Below are positions 12,201-26,414 of a stretch of 42,231 nt of DNA, piece after piece (the stretch's first letter is position 1; each line of letters starts with the position of its first letter). The DNA lies in NCBI RefSeq assembly GCF_001949145.1, contig NW_019091605.1:186026-228256 (forward strand), read 5' to 3'. The position numbers were made by a program, and so were the translations under genes. The notes under the pieces were generated by a model. That model worked only from the letters and a program-made list of their open reading frames with translations, was not told the DNA's origin and did no database searches. Source of the stretch: Acanthaster planci. Lineage: Eukaryota > Echinodermata > Asteroidea > Valvatida > Acanthasteridae.

Positions 12201-14434
12201 TCATTTTCTCTGTAATTTTGTTTGAGTTTGCATTAGGCTGATAACAAGAATCAAAAACAGCACAATGTGTTGCGTTAGAATAGCACATTAGGGGGATTTG
12301 ATGCCAACCGTGAAATACAGTTACATATCTTACTGTTTGTTGCCACGGTTCAACCAATCAGAATTGAGAATTCAAGTTTGCTTGAAGATAAATAAAGGTA
12401 TCACAAACACATGTAAAAGTAGCTGGACACAGTATTGCCTTTCATCACTTGAAGGTGCTGCGGACCTCTGAAGAACCCGGCGAAACAGGCCCTTAAACTG
12501 CACGGTACACGGTCCGACCTTGCAGGGCACCAGCGACACTGCATGTTCGGAGGATCATTGGCGTTCTCTCTTCTCTTGCTCACATGCTAATGCCGTTCTG
12601 TTGTAGCACTTTTAAATGTTGTTTTCTTTTTCCTTTCCGGCTCTCATAATATCCACTCTTTACTGTCTGATCAAGTGTCTTTAGCTATTAGAATTTCTAC
12701 CACATGGCTAAGCGACCTTTTTGCTACTGGCATAAAGGGCACTAGCGTATGCCATACATGCCATTAATTCTACAACAACATATGTCAAAGTACATGTACG
12801 TGTACAGCGTGTACTGTGTTTGTGGGATTACTTACAGCAGACTCATGTTGAATTGCTGTGTGGTCTCCTGTGCTGGGTCTGATGGATCGTTTTTGAGTTC
12901 CTTGATGGTGGAAGACATAGTGATCTGGAAAATTCTCCAGCTGTGAAAATCAAACAAAACTGAATTAAATACTAACTATAACCGACAAAATAAAAGTTAA
13001 AACTAACAGAGTTACAGGTCAACCAAAAGTGTCCACAAAAATGTCACATATGTCATTTAGCATGATGGGGGGGGACATCCCAATTTTGAAGTTTTTCTTA
13101 GATATCTCAGTACTTTGTGGAGACACAAGGAAGTAAATGTCTGGTTTTATGCAAAACGCATCTCCTCTATCATGTGCAAATATAATGTCATGATCATTAT
13201 ATTGATACGGGGGAAGTTTTCCACTTTTGGGGAAGAAGTTTGGTGGGTGTTTTTACTTACAGGTAAGTCATGGAATAAAATTGCCCATTCCAAAATACAG
13301 TCTTAAACAAATACATGTATTAAAATTTACCAAAATGTTTCATTCATTTATCATTATGTAGTTAACTTTTCTTCTTATTCATCACTGAAGAATAAATAAA
13401 CCTCCCGTTTTATATAATATACCGCAGCTAAACCCTTGATGGTCATTGTTAAAATTTTCCACAGTTTGTCAACAGCACCTCCATACCCTTAAACTAATCA
13501 ATGAATTTCACTTCTTTAATTATGTTATTGAGTTTTATGTGCTTAGTACATGGGAAGGTTGACCCTTGCTATCCACTCCGAGCAGGAACAAGAGGGCACA
13601 TTTTGAAATGAAATTGACAGTCCTTTGGTACACATTCACTGCATAGGTGCACAAGTTTATGTGCGTTTGATGAGGAGCATGCCGAGTACGCGCAACGAAT
13701 TTAGTCTGGAATGTATGGGCTTTGTGTGCACGCTGAACAAGTGCAAGAACCCGGTTGGAAAACTTAGTACCATGTGTCTTTCTTTCGCCAGCGAGGGTGC
13801 ACTTGAGCTCAGGGTGGATTGTTCAAATGAACTCTGTCCAATGACAGCTCGACAAAACTTTCCTTAAATTTGCCCTTCCCAGCACCCTGTGGGGCAACGG
13901 ATGACGAGTGAAATTACACAGTCAGCCTATTTGTACTACATGCCCTGTGCCTTCTACAATGCAAAGCAAAATTTCGATTTGGTTTGTTGGTAAAACGTTC
14001 CAGTTGTTGAAATACAGGCCTACTGGTACAATAACAGTGTTCAAGTTAAACAAATAAGGGATTAAAAGTTGAGATGAAATTAAATTCAACAGTTCAAACA
14101 AAACAATCTGTCTTATTTGTTTGTTCAGAAGGGATTCAGCACAGACGCTGTACATGCAGGCCTAACTGTAGCCTAGGCCCAAGTTGATAAAAGCTAGCAA
14201 GAATGGCAATGCTTGCAACTGTAGTGTACATGTACACTGTATGTAAGTCATTGTGGTTAGCCTCACCTCTCCGAGATTGTTGAAACCGTAACTTGCAGCC
14301 AAGTGATCTGCAACTTCTGGTCCTCCCTCAATGTTGGCTACAAACTCGTTGGTGAAAGTGGAAAGTACACACGTCGTTCCGATGTGGAACAGAAGTAACA
14401 CGGAAGTTATCAAACGGCAATTCATGGTCTGCAT
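173..14434 (-). CDS. PCSK5/6: Furin/kexin-type proprotein convertase, PCSK5/6-like (ten exons, 3' end outside window)
   Basis: Secretory-pathway serine endoprotease that cuts precursors after paired basic residues. Joined exons: 14434-14267, 12940-12836, 10199-10110, 8687-8559, 7309-7233, 6652-6564, 5643-5471, 4659-4447, 3321-3221, 276-173; all have AG/GT borders and compatible phases, giving 416 codons plus one base. Order: signal peptide (about 1-25), inhibitory prodomain (about 26-106) with inner site HQGTQKR (ends R74) and final site RKRVKR (ends R106), then the S8 subtilisin-like domain with D150 (ILDDG), H191 (RHGTRCAG), oxyanion N292 (ASGNGG) and S365 (GTSASAP). These four are each three less than human furin D153/H194/N295/S368, so the model looks complete. 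[11 protein letters not shown] and PWYLEEC favour PCSK5/PCSK6 over furin, PC1/3 or PC7; N292 rules out PC2, which has Asp. P-domain and any Cys-rich tail lie beyond the left edge, so the exact orthologue stays open. Confidence 0.93.
706..969. mobile_element. MITE, CAGGGCCCAATTTCA family, copy 1
   Basis: About 264 bp, begins CAGGGCCCAATTTCACAG and ends GTGAAACTAGGCCCTG, so the ends are imperfect inverted repeats (CAGGGCCyArTTTCA). Inside are GTGCTGCTTACC and, reversed, GCTTAGCA. No coding capacity. I saw no clear target duplication. Related copies lie at 1590-1840 and 40579-40783. Confidence 0.7.
1590..1840. mobile_element. MITE, CAGGGCCCAATTTCA family, copy 2
   Basis: About 251 bp with near-perfect terminal inverted repeats of roughly 29 bp: the left end opens CAGGGCCCAATTTCATGGCG and the right end closes CGCCATGAAATTGGGCCCGG. 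The perfect ends suggest this copy is younger than the one at 706-969. Non-coding. Confidence 0.85.
2103..2510. repeat. Degenerate tandem repeat, about 75-120 bp units
   Basis: Units begin near 2103, 2206, 2282 and 2402 with TTTATCyAAACCTGGATCA-like wording, followed by GCATGGTTTT, CCCGCCCCACC and TACTGATTATTTTTATTCC. The last two units are closest to each other (about 120 bp period). Lies inside convertase intron 9. Confidence 0.75.
2510..3160. repeat. Degenerate short-period repeat (about 20-30 bp)
   Basis: Some 650 bp in which variants of GAAAAATATTCTGAGTCC recur every 20-30 bases (for example AAATATTCCGAGCCCGGG, AAATATTGAGTCGGGC, AAATATTCTGAACTCCGGG, AAGTATTCTGAGTCC, AAATATTCCGAGGGCTG). 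Too diverged for a standard microsatellite. It ends about 60 bases from the catalytic-serine exon. Confidence 0.75.
3221..3321 (-). CDS. PCSK5/6: Convertase exon 9: catalytic Ser
   Basis: 101 nt, phase 0 to 2; acceptor CTCTGTGACAG, donor GTAAGC. Encodes [21 protein letters not shown] with catalytic S365, then [12 protein letters not shown] and two bases of an Asn codon. It lies directly beside a long degenerate short-period repeat on its intron side (2510-3160). Confidence 0.95.
3322..4446. other. Convertase intron 8
   Basis: Unremarkable sequence; an open frame continuing from exon 8 is intron read-through. No repeat or RNA feature recognised. Confidence 0.6.
4447..4659 (-). CDS. PCSK5/6: Convertase exon 8: oxyanion Asn
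   Basis: 71 codons, phase 0 to 0; acceptor GCCATACAG, donor GTCAGT. Encodes [20 protein letters not shown] (N292), [15 protein letters not shown], then [18 protein letters not shown] and KEKKV. The open frame runs on into the intron, so the donor was placed where family similarity stops and where the next exon continues with ITTDL. Confidence 0.95.
4660..5470. other. Convertase intron 7, with MITE fragment
   Basis: AT-rich intron. At about 5351-5419 it carries a GTTGAATATTCA...TTGACTCAGCC fragment resembling the right end of the element at 8743-9200, seemingly a truncated copy. Confidence 0.55.
5471..5643 (-). CDS. PCSK5/6: Convertase exon 7: substrate-binding region
   Basis: 173 nt, phase 1 to 0; acceptor CACATACAG, donor GTAATG. 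Encodes [14 protein letters not shown], then [20 protein letters not shown] and [21 protein letters not shown] is identical to the PC5/PACE4 wording and differs from furin (DGEVTDAVE). Confidence 0.95.
5644..6563. other. Convertase intron 6
   Basis: No feature beyond a short poly-G run near 6165. Open frames on the plus strand show no recognisable protein. Confidence 0.55.
6564..6652 (-). CDS. PCSK5/6: Convertase exon 6: catalytic His
   Basis: 89 nt, phase 2 to 1; acceptor TCCCCCAG, donor GTGGGT. Completes [16 protein letters not shown] with catalytic H191, then [17 protein letters not shown] is a potential N-glycosylation site. Confidence 0.95.
6653..7232. other. Convertase intron 5
   Basis: Nothing recognised; ordinary intronic sequence. 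Confidence 0.5.
7233..7309 (-). CDS. PCSK5/6: Convertase exon 5: calcium-binding segment
   Basis: 77 nt, phase 0 to 2; acceptor CCTGTAG, donor GTAGGC (a weaker donor). Encodes [18 protein letters not shown] and ends in the first two bases of the Arg codon completed by the next exon (R190). Matches the DPxASxDxN...DPMPRY region of convertases between the Asp and His motifs. Confidence 0.9.
7310..8558. other. Convertase intron 4
   Basis: Contains a short internal duplication near 7755-7795 (CACTAGGGAGCCCGGCACCA, then CAGGGAGCCTGGTACT). Several 80-140-residue open frames overlap here on both strands with no recognisable domain; treated as chance. Confidence 0.5.
8559..8687 (-). CDS. PCSK5/6: Convertase exon 4: catalytic Asp
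   Basis: 43 codons, phase 0 to 0; acceptor TCTCTTCAG, donor GTAAGT. Contains [19 protein letters not shown] and [13 protein letters not shown], with catalytic D150 being the first Asp of DDG. Translation continues openly past the donor into the intron, but that part has no family similarity. Confidence 0.95.
8688..10109. other. Convertase intron 3
   Basis: Carries the hAT-like MITE at 8743-9200 and scattered ACATGTAC words near 9540-9610 and 9805. Otherwise nothing recognised. Confidence 0.55.
8743..9200. mobile_element. hAT-like MITE with 8-bp target duplication
   Basis: About 458 bp. The left end starts TAGGGCTTTTCCGAATATCC; the right end reversed reads TAGGGCTGAGTCAATTTGAA. The flanks TCATCAGG (8735-8742) and TCATCTGG (9201-9208) match at 7 of 8 bases, as expected for an old 8-bp target duplication, and TAGGG termini with 8-bp duplications fit hAT. 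The interior is rich in AATATTCAAAT words and has no coding capacity. Confidence 0.7.
10110..10199 (-). CDS. PCSK5/6: Convertase exon 3: autocleavage site and start of mature enzyme
   Basis: 30 codons, phase 0 to 0; acceptor TTGTTCAG, donor GTATGT. Begins VKWIEQQ, then RKRVKR|D, an ideal furin-type R-X-K-R autoprocessing site, followed by the mature N-terminus [15 protein letters not shown], in which NDP...QWY is the standard opening of kexin catalytic domains. Too short to stand out as an open frame; found by family matching and splice sites. Confidence 0.93.
10200..12835. other. Convertase intron 2
   Basis: Large intron with scattered TACATGTA words (10245-10262, 12040-12050, 12150-12170). 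A more GC-rich patch at 12440-12570 has a 60-codon open frame on the minus strand, but exons 1 and 2 join perfectly without it. No RNA gene or defined transposon recognised. Confidence 0.5.
12836..12940 (-). CDS. PCSK5/6: Convertase exon 2: prodomain with inner cleavage site
   Basis: 35 codons, phase 0 to 0; acceptor TTTTCACAG, donor GTAAGT. Reads [13 protein letters not shown], the part of the prodomain cut second in the acidic Golgi. The His that acts as pH sensor in furin (H69) is present as H68. The furin P6 Arg is Gln here and P4 is Thr, as in PC5. Confidence 0.9.
12941..14266. other. Convertase intron 1
   Basis: Nothing defined seen. A 13625-13867 open frame on the plus strand has no recognisable similarity. 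Confidence 0.5.
14267..14434 (-). CDS. PCSK5/6: Convertase exon 1: start codon, signal peptide, prodomain start
   Basis: 56 codons, phase 0 at the donor (GAG|GTGAGG). A short polar start is followed by a hydrophobic stretch ([11 protein letters not shown]), a typical signal peptide, then the conserved prodomain opening [17 protein letters not shown] and GFNNLGE. Two in-frame ATGs are possible, at 14434 and 14425. The second has A at -3 and a better Kozak context than the first (C at -3), so translation may begin at residue 4; either start keeps the signal peptide. Confidence 0.9.
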
Positions 14435-15038
14435 CCGGTCGAGATTAAGGAGATCTCACCAACCATGCACCAACCAAACCAAAAGTTGTCAAAAACGTCA
14501 CCTGACTTTGCCTTCGGAAGAGTTGCAAAATCTTGTTAAGAACTACAGAAAATTGAAGAAATCCCACCTTGCCAATAACAAGACTATCTATGTCAAAGCA
14601 AAATCATGTTTAAGACCATTTATTTCAAGTTTTGCGATGCGAAATTACATATTTCTAGCTCTATGAACGTTACTGTTCACAACGACTTCGAGCCTTAGTG
14701 CGCGCATGTCTTATTGCATGCACGGTACATGCACACAAGAAGTATGTACGTAATGGGCCTAGCTGTGTCGAAACCGCAACGCAACCAGACCGTGTACCCC
14801 TCAAACAAAACTTTACGGTATCGCTGGTTTTCTGTTGGAACTCCGTTGGGTTATATTGTTTGACGGGGTACCAAGCTTGTAAAACAAAAAAGTTTTGGAA
14901 AGGTTTTCCAAATTTCGAATCTACGTTGGCTTTCTCCTTGCTATAAAAAGACCTTTTCACTTCCTTGTAGGACAAAGGTTTTCGAATTGGCATCAATTTC
15001 TCAGTCAGAAAATCAAAAATTCAAAGTTTCTGTTTTAA

Positions 15039-15100
15039 CCCTAACAGTCCCAAATCCTCCAGTTTCAATATGATTTTACATACACCCTAGGGGGTTAGGG
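15039..15100. mobile_element. Tiny TTAA-flanked inverted-repeat element (piggyBac-like MITE), copy 1
   Basis: CCCTAACAGTCC...GGGGGTTAGGG bounded on both sides by TTAA (15035-15038 and 15101-15104). A TTAA target with CCC/GGG ends is the signature of piggyBac-class insertion. It shares CCCTAAC ends and the inner AATCCT motif with the copy at 21723-21773. Confidence 0.6.
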
Positions 15101-16084
15101 TTAATGCAACATTTTGCATTGACATAAAGACTGAAAGTTAAGGGCAAATGTGATCCTGGTAAATCTCATGAAATGAAGCCACTTTTTGGAAAACACGAGG
15201 TATCTACGAACGTTTGGGGTGGTCGGCATCGTGGTCCATGTACATACCGTCCAATCAATTACCGTTTGAAAATTGTATAAAGGAAAAACAAAAACGAATC
15301 TTTTATTGCTTACTATTTTTTCTTACATTTAAGGAAAACGTCACCTTTTTTAAAAGGAAAATAATTGAAAATAAAAGAAAGGGAAAGTGAAATACATGAT
15401 TAAAAAAATTAAAGGGAATAGAAAAGTTACTACGTGTCTTGAAAAAATAACTATTTTCGTTTTGGTCTTCCCCTCTATTTTACTGGGACTAACAACTGCA
15501 ACTCCCCCCAACATCAATGTCAGCTCCTAGTCGCGATGAGTACTTTGCATGTATACTCGATACTCTCAGACTTCCCGTCGAAAAAGTGCAAAGGCATTTC
15601 CAGTAAAAGGGGCAAGTTCCGCTGAGATTTTGGCGGTCTGCATTTTTTCCTTTACAAAATTAACGGACAAATACAGCTAAAATAAGTGGAAACCTTTCAA
15701 TCGGAGAAACTCCCATCCTGGCGACGCCCATGCAAGGCAGTCTAACATAGGCCTGTCTAGCCCAGGAATAAGTTTATCTCCCAACATTGAAGTACGCATG
15801 TGCACGGACCCATCATAAAGTGCGCCACCGTACACCAACGACAGCATGGGTGGGGGAGTGAGGGTAGGGCCTTTTGGGTGAAACCCATTTTCTCCAATTA
15901 TCCAAGAAGTGGCAAAACGTCTATTTGAATATGTTGAACCCTCCCCCCTTCAAAAAATCCGGAAAACTGAAAAAAAAACCGAGTTATCAGAGAATCTCCG
16001 ATCAGTCCTACAACAGTCAGCTCACGTTATTTGACAGGAATTCAAATCAGGGCAGCTGTGGGGAAGTCAAATAAAATCAGTATT

Positions 16085-16168
16085 ACACCAGACCCTCTCC
16101 TTTACTGGTCTGACAGAAAAAAATACACCAGACCCCCTCCTTTACTGGTCAGACAGAAAAAATAACTT
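16085..16168. repeat. Two-copy tandem duplication, about 43 bp
   Basis: TACACCAGACCCTCTCC...TTTACTGGTCTGACAG followed by TACACCAGACCCCCTCC...TTTACTGGTCAGACAG; only a few mismatches, so recent. Each unit also holds a short inverted pair (ACCAGACC / GGTCwGAC). Confidence 0.75.
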
Positions 16169-16269
16169 ATAAGGAAATAAACACCTGCCATATGACAGCT
16201 ACAATCAATTTCTCCACAGGAGTACCGGTGCCAAGTTTTTATTTGTTGTCATTCAGTTGGAGGTAGCAA

Positions 16270-16650
16270 TCTTTCTGAGGACTTTACAACATGTACACAT
16301 GCAGCAACTTGGTATGATTTTGCAAAATGGTTAACGAACAGAGCTCTTTTGAAAGACCTATCACTATATGGAAGTTCATATTCAACATCACATCAAGTCA
16401 GATCAGCAATGCGAAGACTAAAGATCTCTTCCTGAGGACCTGCAAGTGCAGAGGTTTGACATCATTTCCAAATGGTAGAAAACTGAGAAATCTTTCCAAG
16501 GACCTGCTTGTGCAAAGTGTTGTGCATCACATATGGCCGAGTGAAGAGTTCTTTCTGAGGAGCTACAAGTGCAAAGCGTTGACATCGTCACAAGGTACAG
16601 GAAGTGCAGATCCCTCCGAGGACCAAGATGTGTACGTGTATCGAGATTTT
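16270..16650. repeat. Degenerate tandem repeat, about 60-bp spacing, with a repeat-encoded open frame
   Basis: Variants of CTGAGGACCTGCAAGTGCA...GACATCA recur near 16273, 16433, 16497 and 16554. The plus-strand frame 16327-16668 (113 codons) therefore contains a repeated FLRxxKCxxLTS pattern. It begins with an ATG but matches no domain I know, and the antisense frame is equally open, so I annotate it as a repeat and not as a gene. Confidence 0.55.
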
Positions 16651-17164
16651 CTTTTCTGGCTGAGGTGATTGGAACACTTGATTTCATGAGAAACATAATC
16701 AAGACAAAGATACATTTTTAGTTTGTGAACTTTGCCTGTGGGTTCTCATGAAGCGCTCTCACCTTCATTTCATTTTATGACACCGGAACAGATTTGTTTT
16801 AACGATGTAACAGTGTCTAGGCACTTAAATCCCTACAAATATGACTTCTGGACTGTACATTACATCACTTTGAAGAGACTAATAAGTAATTACACTCTCC
16901 AAAGTGTGTTGGTGAATAATTGAAAACCTGGATGTACATGTAATACAAGATGGCTTCATCCAATGACTTTTTCCCAAATCTGAAAACTGCTGAAATTTAT
17001 CATTTTCAAATGTACATGTACTGTATATGGTGAACACAATGATAACACTGATATGTAAAACTAAGACTGAAAACCAATTTTAAAGGGTCTGCTAATTATT
17101 TAGAAACAAATAGCTCCAAGTACCTCATGGTACATTTGTTTAGTAAGAAACTTACGAAGTGTAA

Positions 17165-17170
17165 TTTATT
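17165..17170 (-). terminator. MAPK6: Possible poly(A) signal of the kinase gene
   Basis: First AATAAA on the minus strand after the stop codon, giving a 3' UTR of about 1.1 kb. An earlier variant signal could be used instead; positional argument only. Confidence 0.25.
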
Positions 17171-17214
17171 GTAAAAGAAAGTAGGCACATCTCCAAGTAT
17201 CAATATCAAGAAAT

Positions 17215-17329
17215 TTGGAGGATTTCGGAGGATTGAGGGAGAATCCAAGTTTTTCACCCCCCAAATTGGATTATTCTGGAGGACTGAGGAGGGTCCCTAG
17301 CAAAAAGGGCCTAGGGGGTTAAGGGTTAA
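17215..17329. mobile_element. Truncated TTAA-type element
   Basis: Contains GGAGGATTGAGGG, GGAGGACTGAGGAGGG and ends CCTAGGGGGTTAAGGGTTAA, the same right-end wording as the element at 15039-15100. No left end with TTAACCC was found. Confidence 0.4.
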
Positions 17330-18257
17330 AGACACAATGGTGAAAATTTGGTTCCATCCAAAACAATGAACGGGCCATTATGCAGAAAGTGACTCTCTGT
17401 ATAAATCTACAGATATGGGTAATGAAACACTGCATCTGGTTAGTAGGACCAGCAAATCAGTGCATGCTGGGCGCTATTGGTCGATCTGCATGATTCATCA
17501 ATCTCATCACACAATTGGTCGATACTTCCGCCATCAGTAGATCACCTTTTCGGCATAACCCATGGTAAAGGAAAGTAAAGTTGGAGACTTGCTGCAGAAT
17601 CGATTAAATGACTGTGTGATCAGGCAATAGGACAAATCAATCGATCACACCCAATATACACATGTACACGTACTGTACATGTACTTGCAAAGTACTACCC
17701 AAGAACTCAAAAATCAGTAAATTCAAAATGCAAATAAAACTGTAATCAACATATTACTTTACCCAAACAAAATTTTGATAACTACATGCACATGAATATA
17801 ATTTTGTTCACGAGTTAGAATGCAGATAACACAAGTTTACAAACCTCACTTTATGGTCAAATCAAAACTTCATCAAGGAGAACAACTTTTCCAAAGTACA
17901 TAACTATCACTTTCACTGATCAGAAGTGCTCAATACAGAGAATATCTAGTCACGGGTCATGTGGATGAAATTAGAGAGACCTTGTCTGCCACTGGGCATT
18001 ATAGGCATGCCAGATACGGATAGGTCATGTGACATCATACTCCACTCACCAGAAGCTGCTTGCACAAGGTACAGATACATGTACATGTACCTTGCTTGTC
18101 GCACGTCCGTGTAGCACTCGTTTATGCACCGACAGAGTGACCAATAACGATTATATATATGGCACAAGGTATGCATACTTCACTGCTGACAAGACCTCTC
18201 TATTCTCACCTGAATGACGTGACTGAGACAAAAATTAAAATTGGCTGATACATTTCT

Positions 18258-23232
<4,975 letters not shown>

Positions 23233-23268
23233 TGTGGAGATGACAGCTGCACATCACAGAGGCTCTTG
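23233..23268 (-). other. MAPK6: Likely 5' UTR segment of the kinase mRNA
   Basis: Just upstream of the start codon the minus strand shows TTGTTTTCTGTCTCAG, a strong pyrimidine-rich splice acceptor, so the coding exon probably begins at 23268 with 36 bases of leader and at least one non-coding exon lies further upstream (not located). Confidence 0.5.
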
Positions 23269-26090
23269 CTGAGACAGAAAACAAACAAATCATCTGAGAA
23301 TACCCACCCGTGGGGTAAAGTGGACCCCTGCGTTATGCGAAATTGCAGGATTCAATAGAAAGGAAGATGATGATATGGCATTGTGCACAATGGCTATCAG
23401 TTTAGGCAGTTATTAATTTTATTGTACTTTTGTATTGGACTGTAACTGTTATTGGTTACCCACAAGATGAAATTTTCAGAAAACCAGAAAATTGTTTACA
23501 TAAATTTAATGTTTGGATTTAAATGTGATTGCATGACCACGCCCACGGTAATGGCTTGAGGATGCCAACTATCCATTCACATGCTTGTAAAATTGTAGCC
23601 TGTACAGTACATTGTACGTAAAAATTTGCATAAATTGACGTCACTTTTCTCAGTTGTATGGTAGGTTAAACTTCAATTTCTTTATTTTTGTTGGAAGTGT
23701 TTTATATTAACCCAATTCTTAGGACAATAGACTAAAGTACGTCAGTCACAACACAATTAATTGTATCGGCACAGTGCGCGAGATACATGTAAGGCCAAAG
23801 AAGTCTATATGGCTTAAAATTAGCCCAACATTTTACAAGAAAAAGCCTGAAATCAAGTGTTTGCGTGACAACGAATGTACTGTAGCATCTCTGTAAATAC
23901 ACTCATGTACATGCAGTTCTTCCAACATTAAATGAATTAAAGATAACTTTTGTTAAATGTGGGAAACTATTACTTTCTGCTTCAGAGGTCCACATTCTCC
24001 CAATTTACCTTAAGGCCAAACAAAAAAATAGCTGTGTTTCTGGTTACCCGACCCAACGTAGAAAATCATGTGGAACCTACTTGTATATCTTATTATTTGG
24101 CAAATCAATAAAATATAAAAACTTATGGTGCCTTGCCCATAACTTTAGAGTGAAAAAAATTATTTTACCCAACCAACCACCCTAATTAATTTTTCTAGTG
24201 TAATAGGAAACACAACAAATCTTTTGTTTGGCCTAATTTTGGCTTCAACAGGTGGACAGGAGACTGCTGTGAGCCCCATTTACTGGACAAACAATCAAAA
24301 TGTGACACAGCACAGACACAACTTTCTCAGAATTGTCACGGCCTGATCCTGCAGTAATTAAGTGCATCTTTCACTATAATGTTACACGTGGTAATTTATA
24401 CCCACAATTTACTCCCATGTACTCATGATTTACTAATTTGATTTCTACTTTGTGGGTGTGAATTAGTCAATCGTATATGGACAATTTACTAATGGTGATT
24501 CTTCATGCATAAAATTTACAAAGTTGGGTGCTTAGTCACGAAAGTTAAATTATATTGGTAAATCATGCCAGTGGGCACAGATTATTAGTACATTGTACAT
24601 GTATTCCTTGACCACAAGCTTGCTTTAGGTACGGCCTTTGAACCTTTGGCGTTGCTACCGCTCCAACCGAGGGCCCACCATGTGTGACCATTGAACATGC
24701 TGTATACAAGAGTCCCCTAACGTGGCGCACTTCAACATTCACTTAACTTCCCTCACACAGCGTTGCTAACCTCGCTCTTGAAAAACTTAAAACTCATTTG
24801 CTAATAAATTGGTACTATTGCCTTCATGATACATGATGTTGAACCTTTGTGGACAATTTCAGTGCCATGAAATTTTGTTCAAAATCCAAAACTGTTGGTG
24901 TCTGAAAATTGGGCTTGGATTCAGCCGAGTGTTCTCTAATGTGGTATACTTGAAAAAATATTTAAAAATCCAACATAAACAGTGATGAAATGATTTGAAG
25001 TCGATAAATTCATGGCACATTTTAAAAGAGTCCATTTATATATTGGAAAAAACGATTCGGAAAAACGGGCGAATATAAGAACAAACTTTGTACATGTACA
25101 TGTACCTGTAGCAGGTATGGTATGTTCATGCATGTCATGTACATTGTACATACGTGTATGTATGTAAACCATGTACGTAAACCAAGACTTATTTAATCAG
25201 AATACCAGAAGTTCAATGAAATCTCACTTATGTGAACTTTGAGCTTAAAATTTTGCTCGAAAAACAAACTGGTTGAAATTGTCTAGAAAATGGATAAAGG
25301 ATCTCTGTTTGCTCATGATCTGTGCTGGACATCTGACATGGGTAATGATAACGACTTCGGACAACTTTCGCCAATTACTCAGGACATTATCAAATGTATG
25401 GAGCCTGAACAAACACTGTGTACCTTATACTTTGAGATTTTTGTTGCCAACGACTGGTAGAGATTCAGCCGCACTGTATTTTGCGACTTTTTGTCAGAAA
25501 TACACCTAGAAAGAGAAGTTTAATAACATAATCAGATCAATGGCTCATTTTAATGCTTACATGAACTAGTATTTGAAAGAATAAAAATCCATACCTTACT
25601 GTAACTTAAAATGAAATTGACAAAAATTAAAAACTGGGAGAACGAAAAAGAGTAAGTGATGGAAAATTGAGCAGTGGTAAATAAAAGTGTTTTTTCCCTC
25701 ACACTGCATCACTGCACCAAAGCAATTAATGCAAAAAATACTTCCTCATTCAAGAGACATTAAAGGGCAGTTTTTTCAGAAGTACATGCTGGGCATTACT
25801 GATACCCCATAAAATGACATTTGTGCGAATGCGCGTATTTTGATGATGTAAGTTTGACCAAAACCGATCCGACTTGTTTGCGGACGACGTCATTCCTGTT
25901 GCTTCTGTGACATCCGATGTTCTTCATAATGTCATTCCATGCATTTCAGTGAAACTTTCAGCTAGTGAGAATGAAGCCATAAAAATTCTATTTATTTAGG
26001 AACAAATTTTGGTCAAAGTTAGAAGTGCGCGAATTATGGTGACTCGTCATGCTCGTGGATACTCCTTTGTCGAGACATACAGCCCTAAAG
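23269..26090. other. Gene-free stretch upstream of the kinase
   Basis: Low-GC sequence with no recognisable exon, RNA or defined transposon. ATTTACyAAT-like words recur around 24395-24570 without a clean period. Should contain the kinase promoter or a non-coding first exon, neither of which can be placed. Confidence 0.5.
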
Positions 26091-26193
26091 AGGGCCCTAC
26101 GTACATGTTTACTCCTTCGTCGATATACATGTACGAGCACACAGTACATGTATCGACAAAGGAGTATACACATGTACATGTACGTAGGGCCCT
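26091..26193. repeat. Near-perfect 103-bp hairpin
   Basis: The left arm starts AGGGCCCTACGTACATG and contains ACTCCTTCGTCGATATACAT; the right arm contains ATGTATCGACAAAGGAGTATAC and ends TACGTAGGGCCCT. A third, direct copy of the core (GATACTCCTTTGTCGAGACA) lies just outside at 26058. No coding sense. Confidence 0.75.
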
Positions 26194-26414
26194 GTTTACG
26201 GGTCTACAGTATGTAGCCCAGTGGATGTTGCCTACATTGCATTGCGATTGGCATTCCAGGGTATAAAGTCCTCCTGCCATAGCGAAATTTTTTTCAATGG
26301 TTTTCTCATATCTTTACCTGGTGGAGGGCAGCTCAAACGTCGTTCACAAGTGCCTTGTACAAGTACATCCCTAATTAGTACTGAATCCTGCAATTTTAAT
26401 ATGATTTTGCACAC

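Larger units (their letters stand above)
14435..18257. other. Intergenic region between kinase 3' end and convertase 5' end
   Basis: Must include the convertase 5' leader and promoter and the kinase 3' UTR, but no TATA box or initiator can be assigned from sequence alone. Holds a 62-bp TTAA-flanked element (15039-15100), a two-copy tandem duplication (16085-16168), a degenerate tandem repeat (about 16270-16650) and a truncated TTAA element (about 17215-17325). The first canonical AATAAA downstream of the kinase stop on its strand is at 17170-17165. Confidence 0.55.

Noticed and set aside
12401-12583. GC-richer 60-codon frame on the minus strand inside convertase intron 2, a possible extra exon
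   Set aside because: Exons 1 and 2 already join in phase 0 with continuous family alignment, and catalytic residue spacing matches furin without it.
15035-15104. CCCTAA/TTAGGG words as interstitial telomere repeats
   Set aside because: Only single units at the ends of inverted-repeat elements flanked by TTAA; no tandem array.
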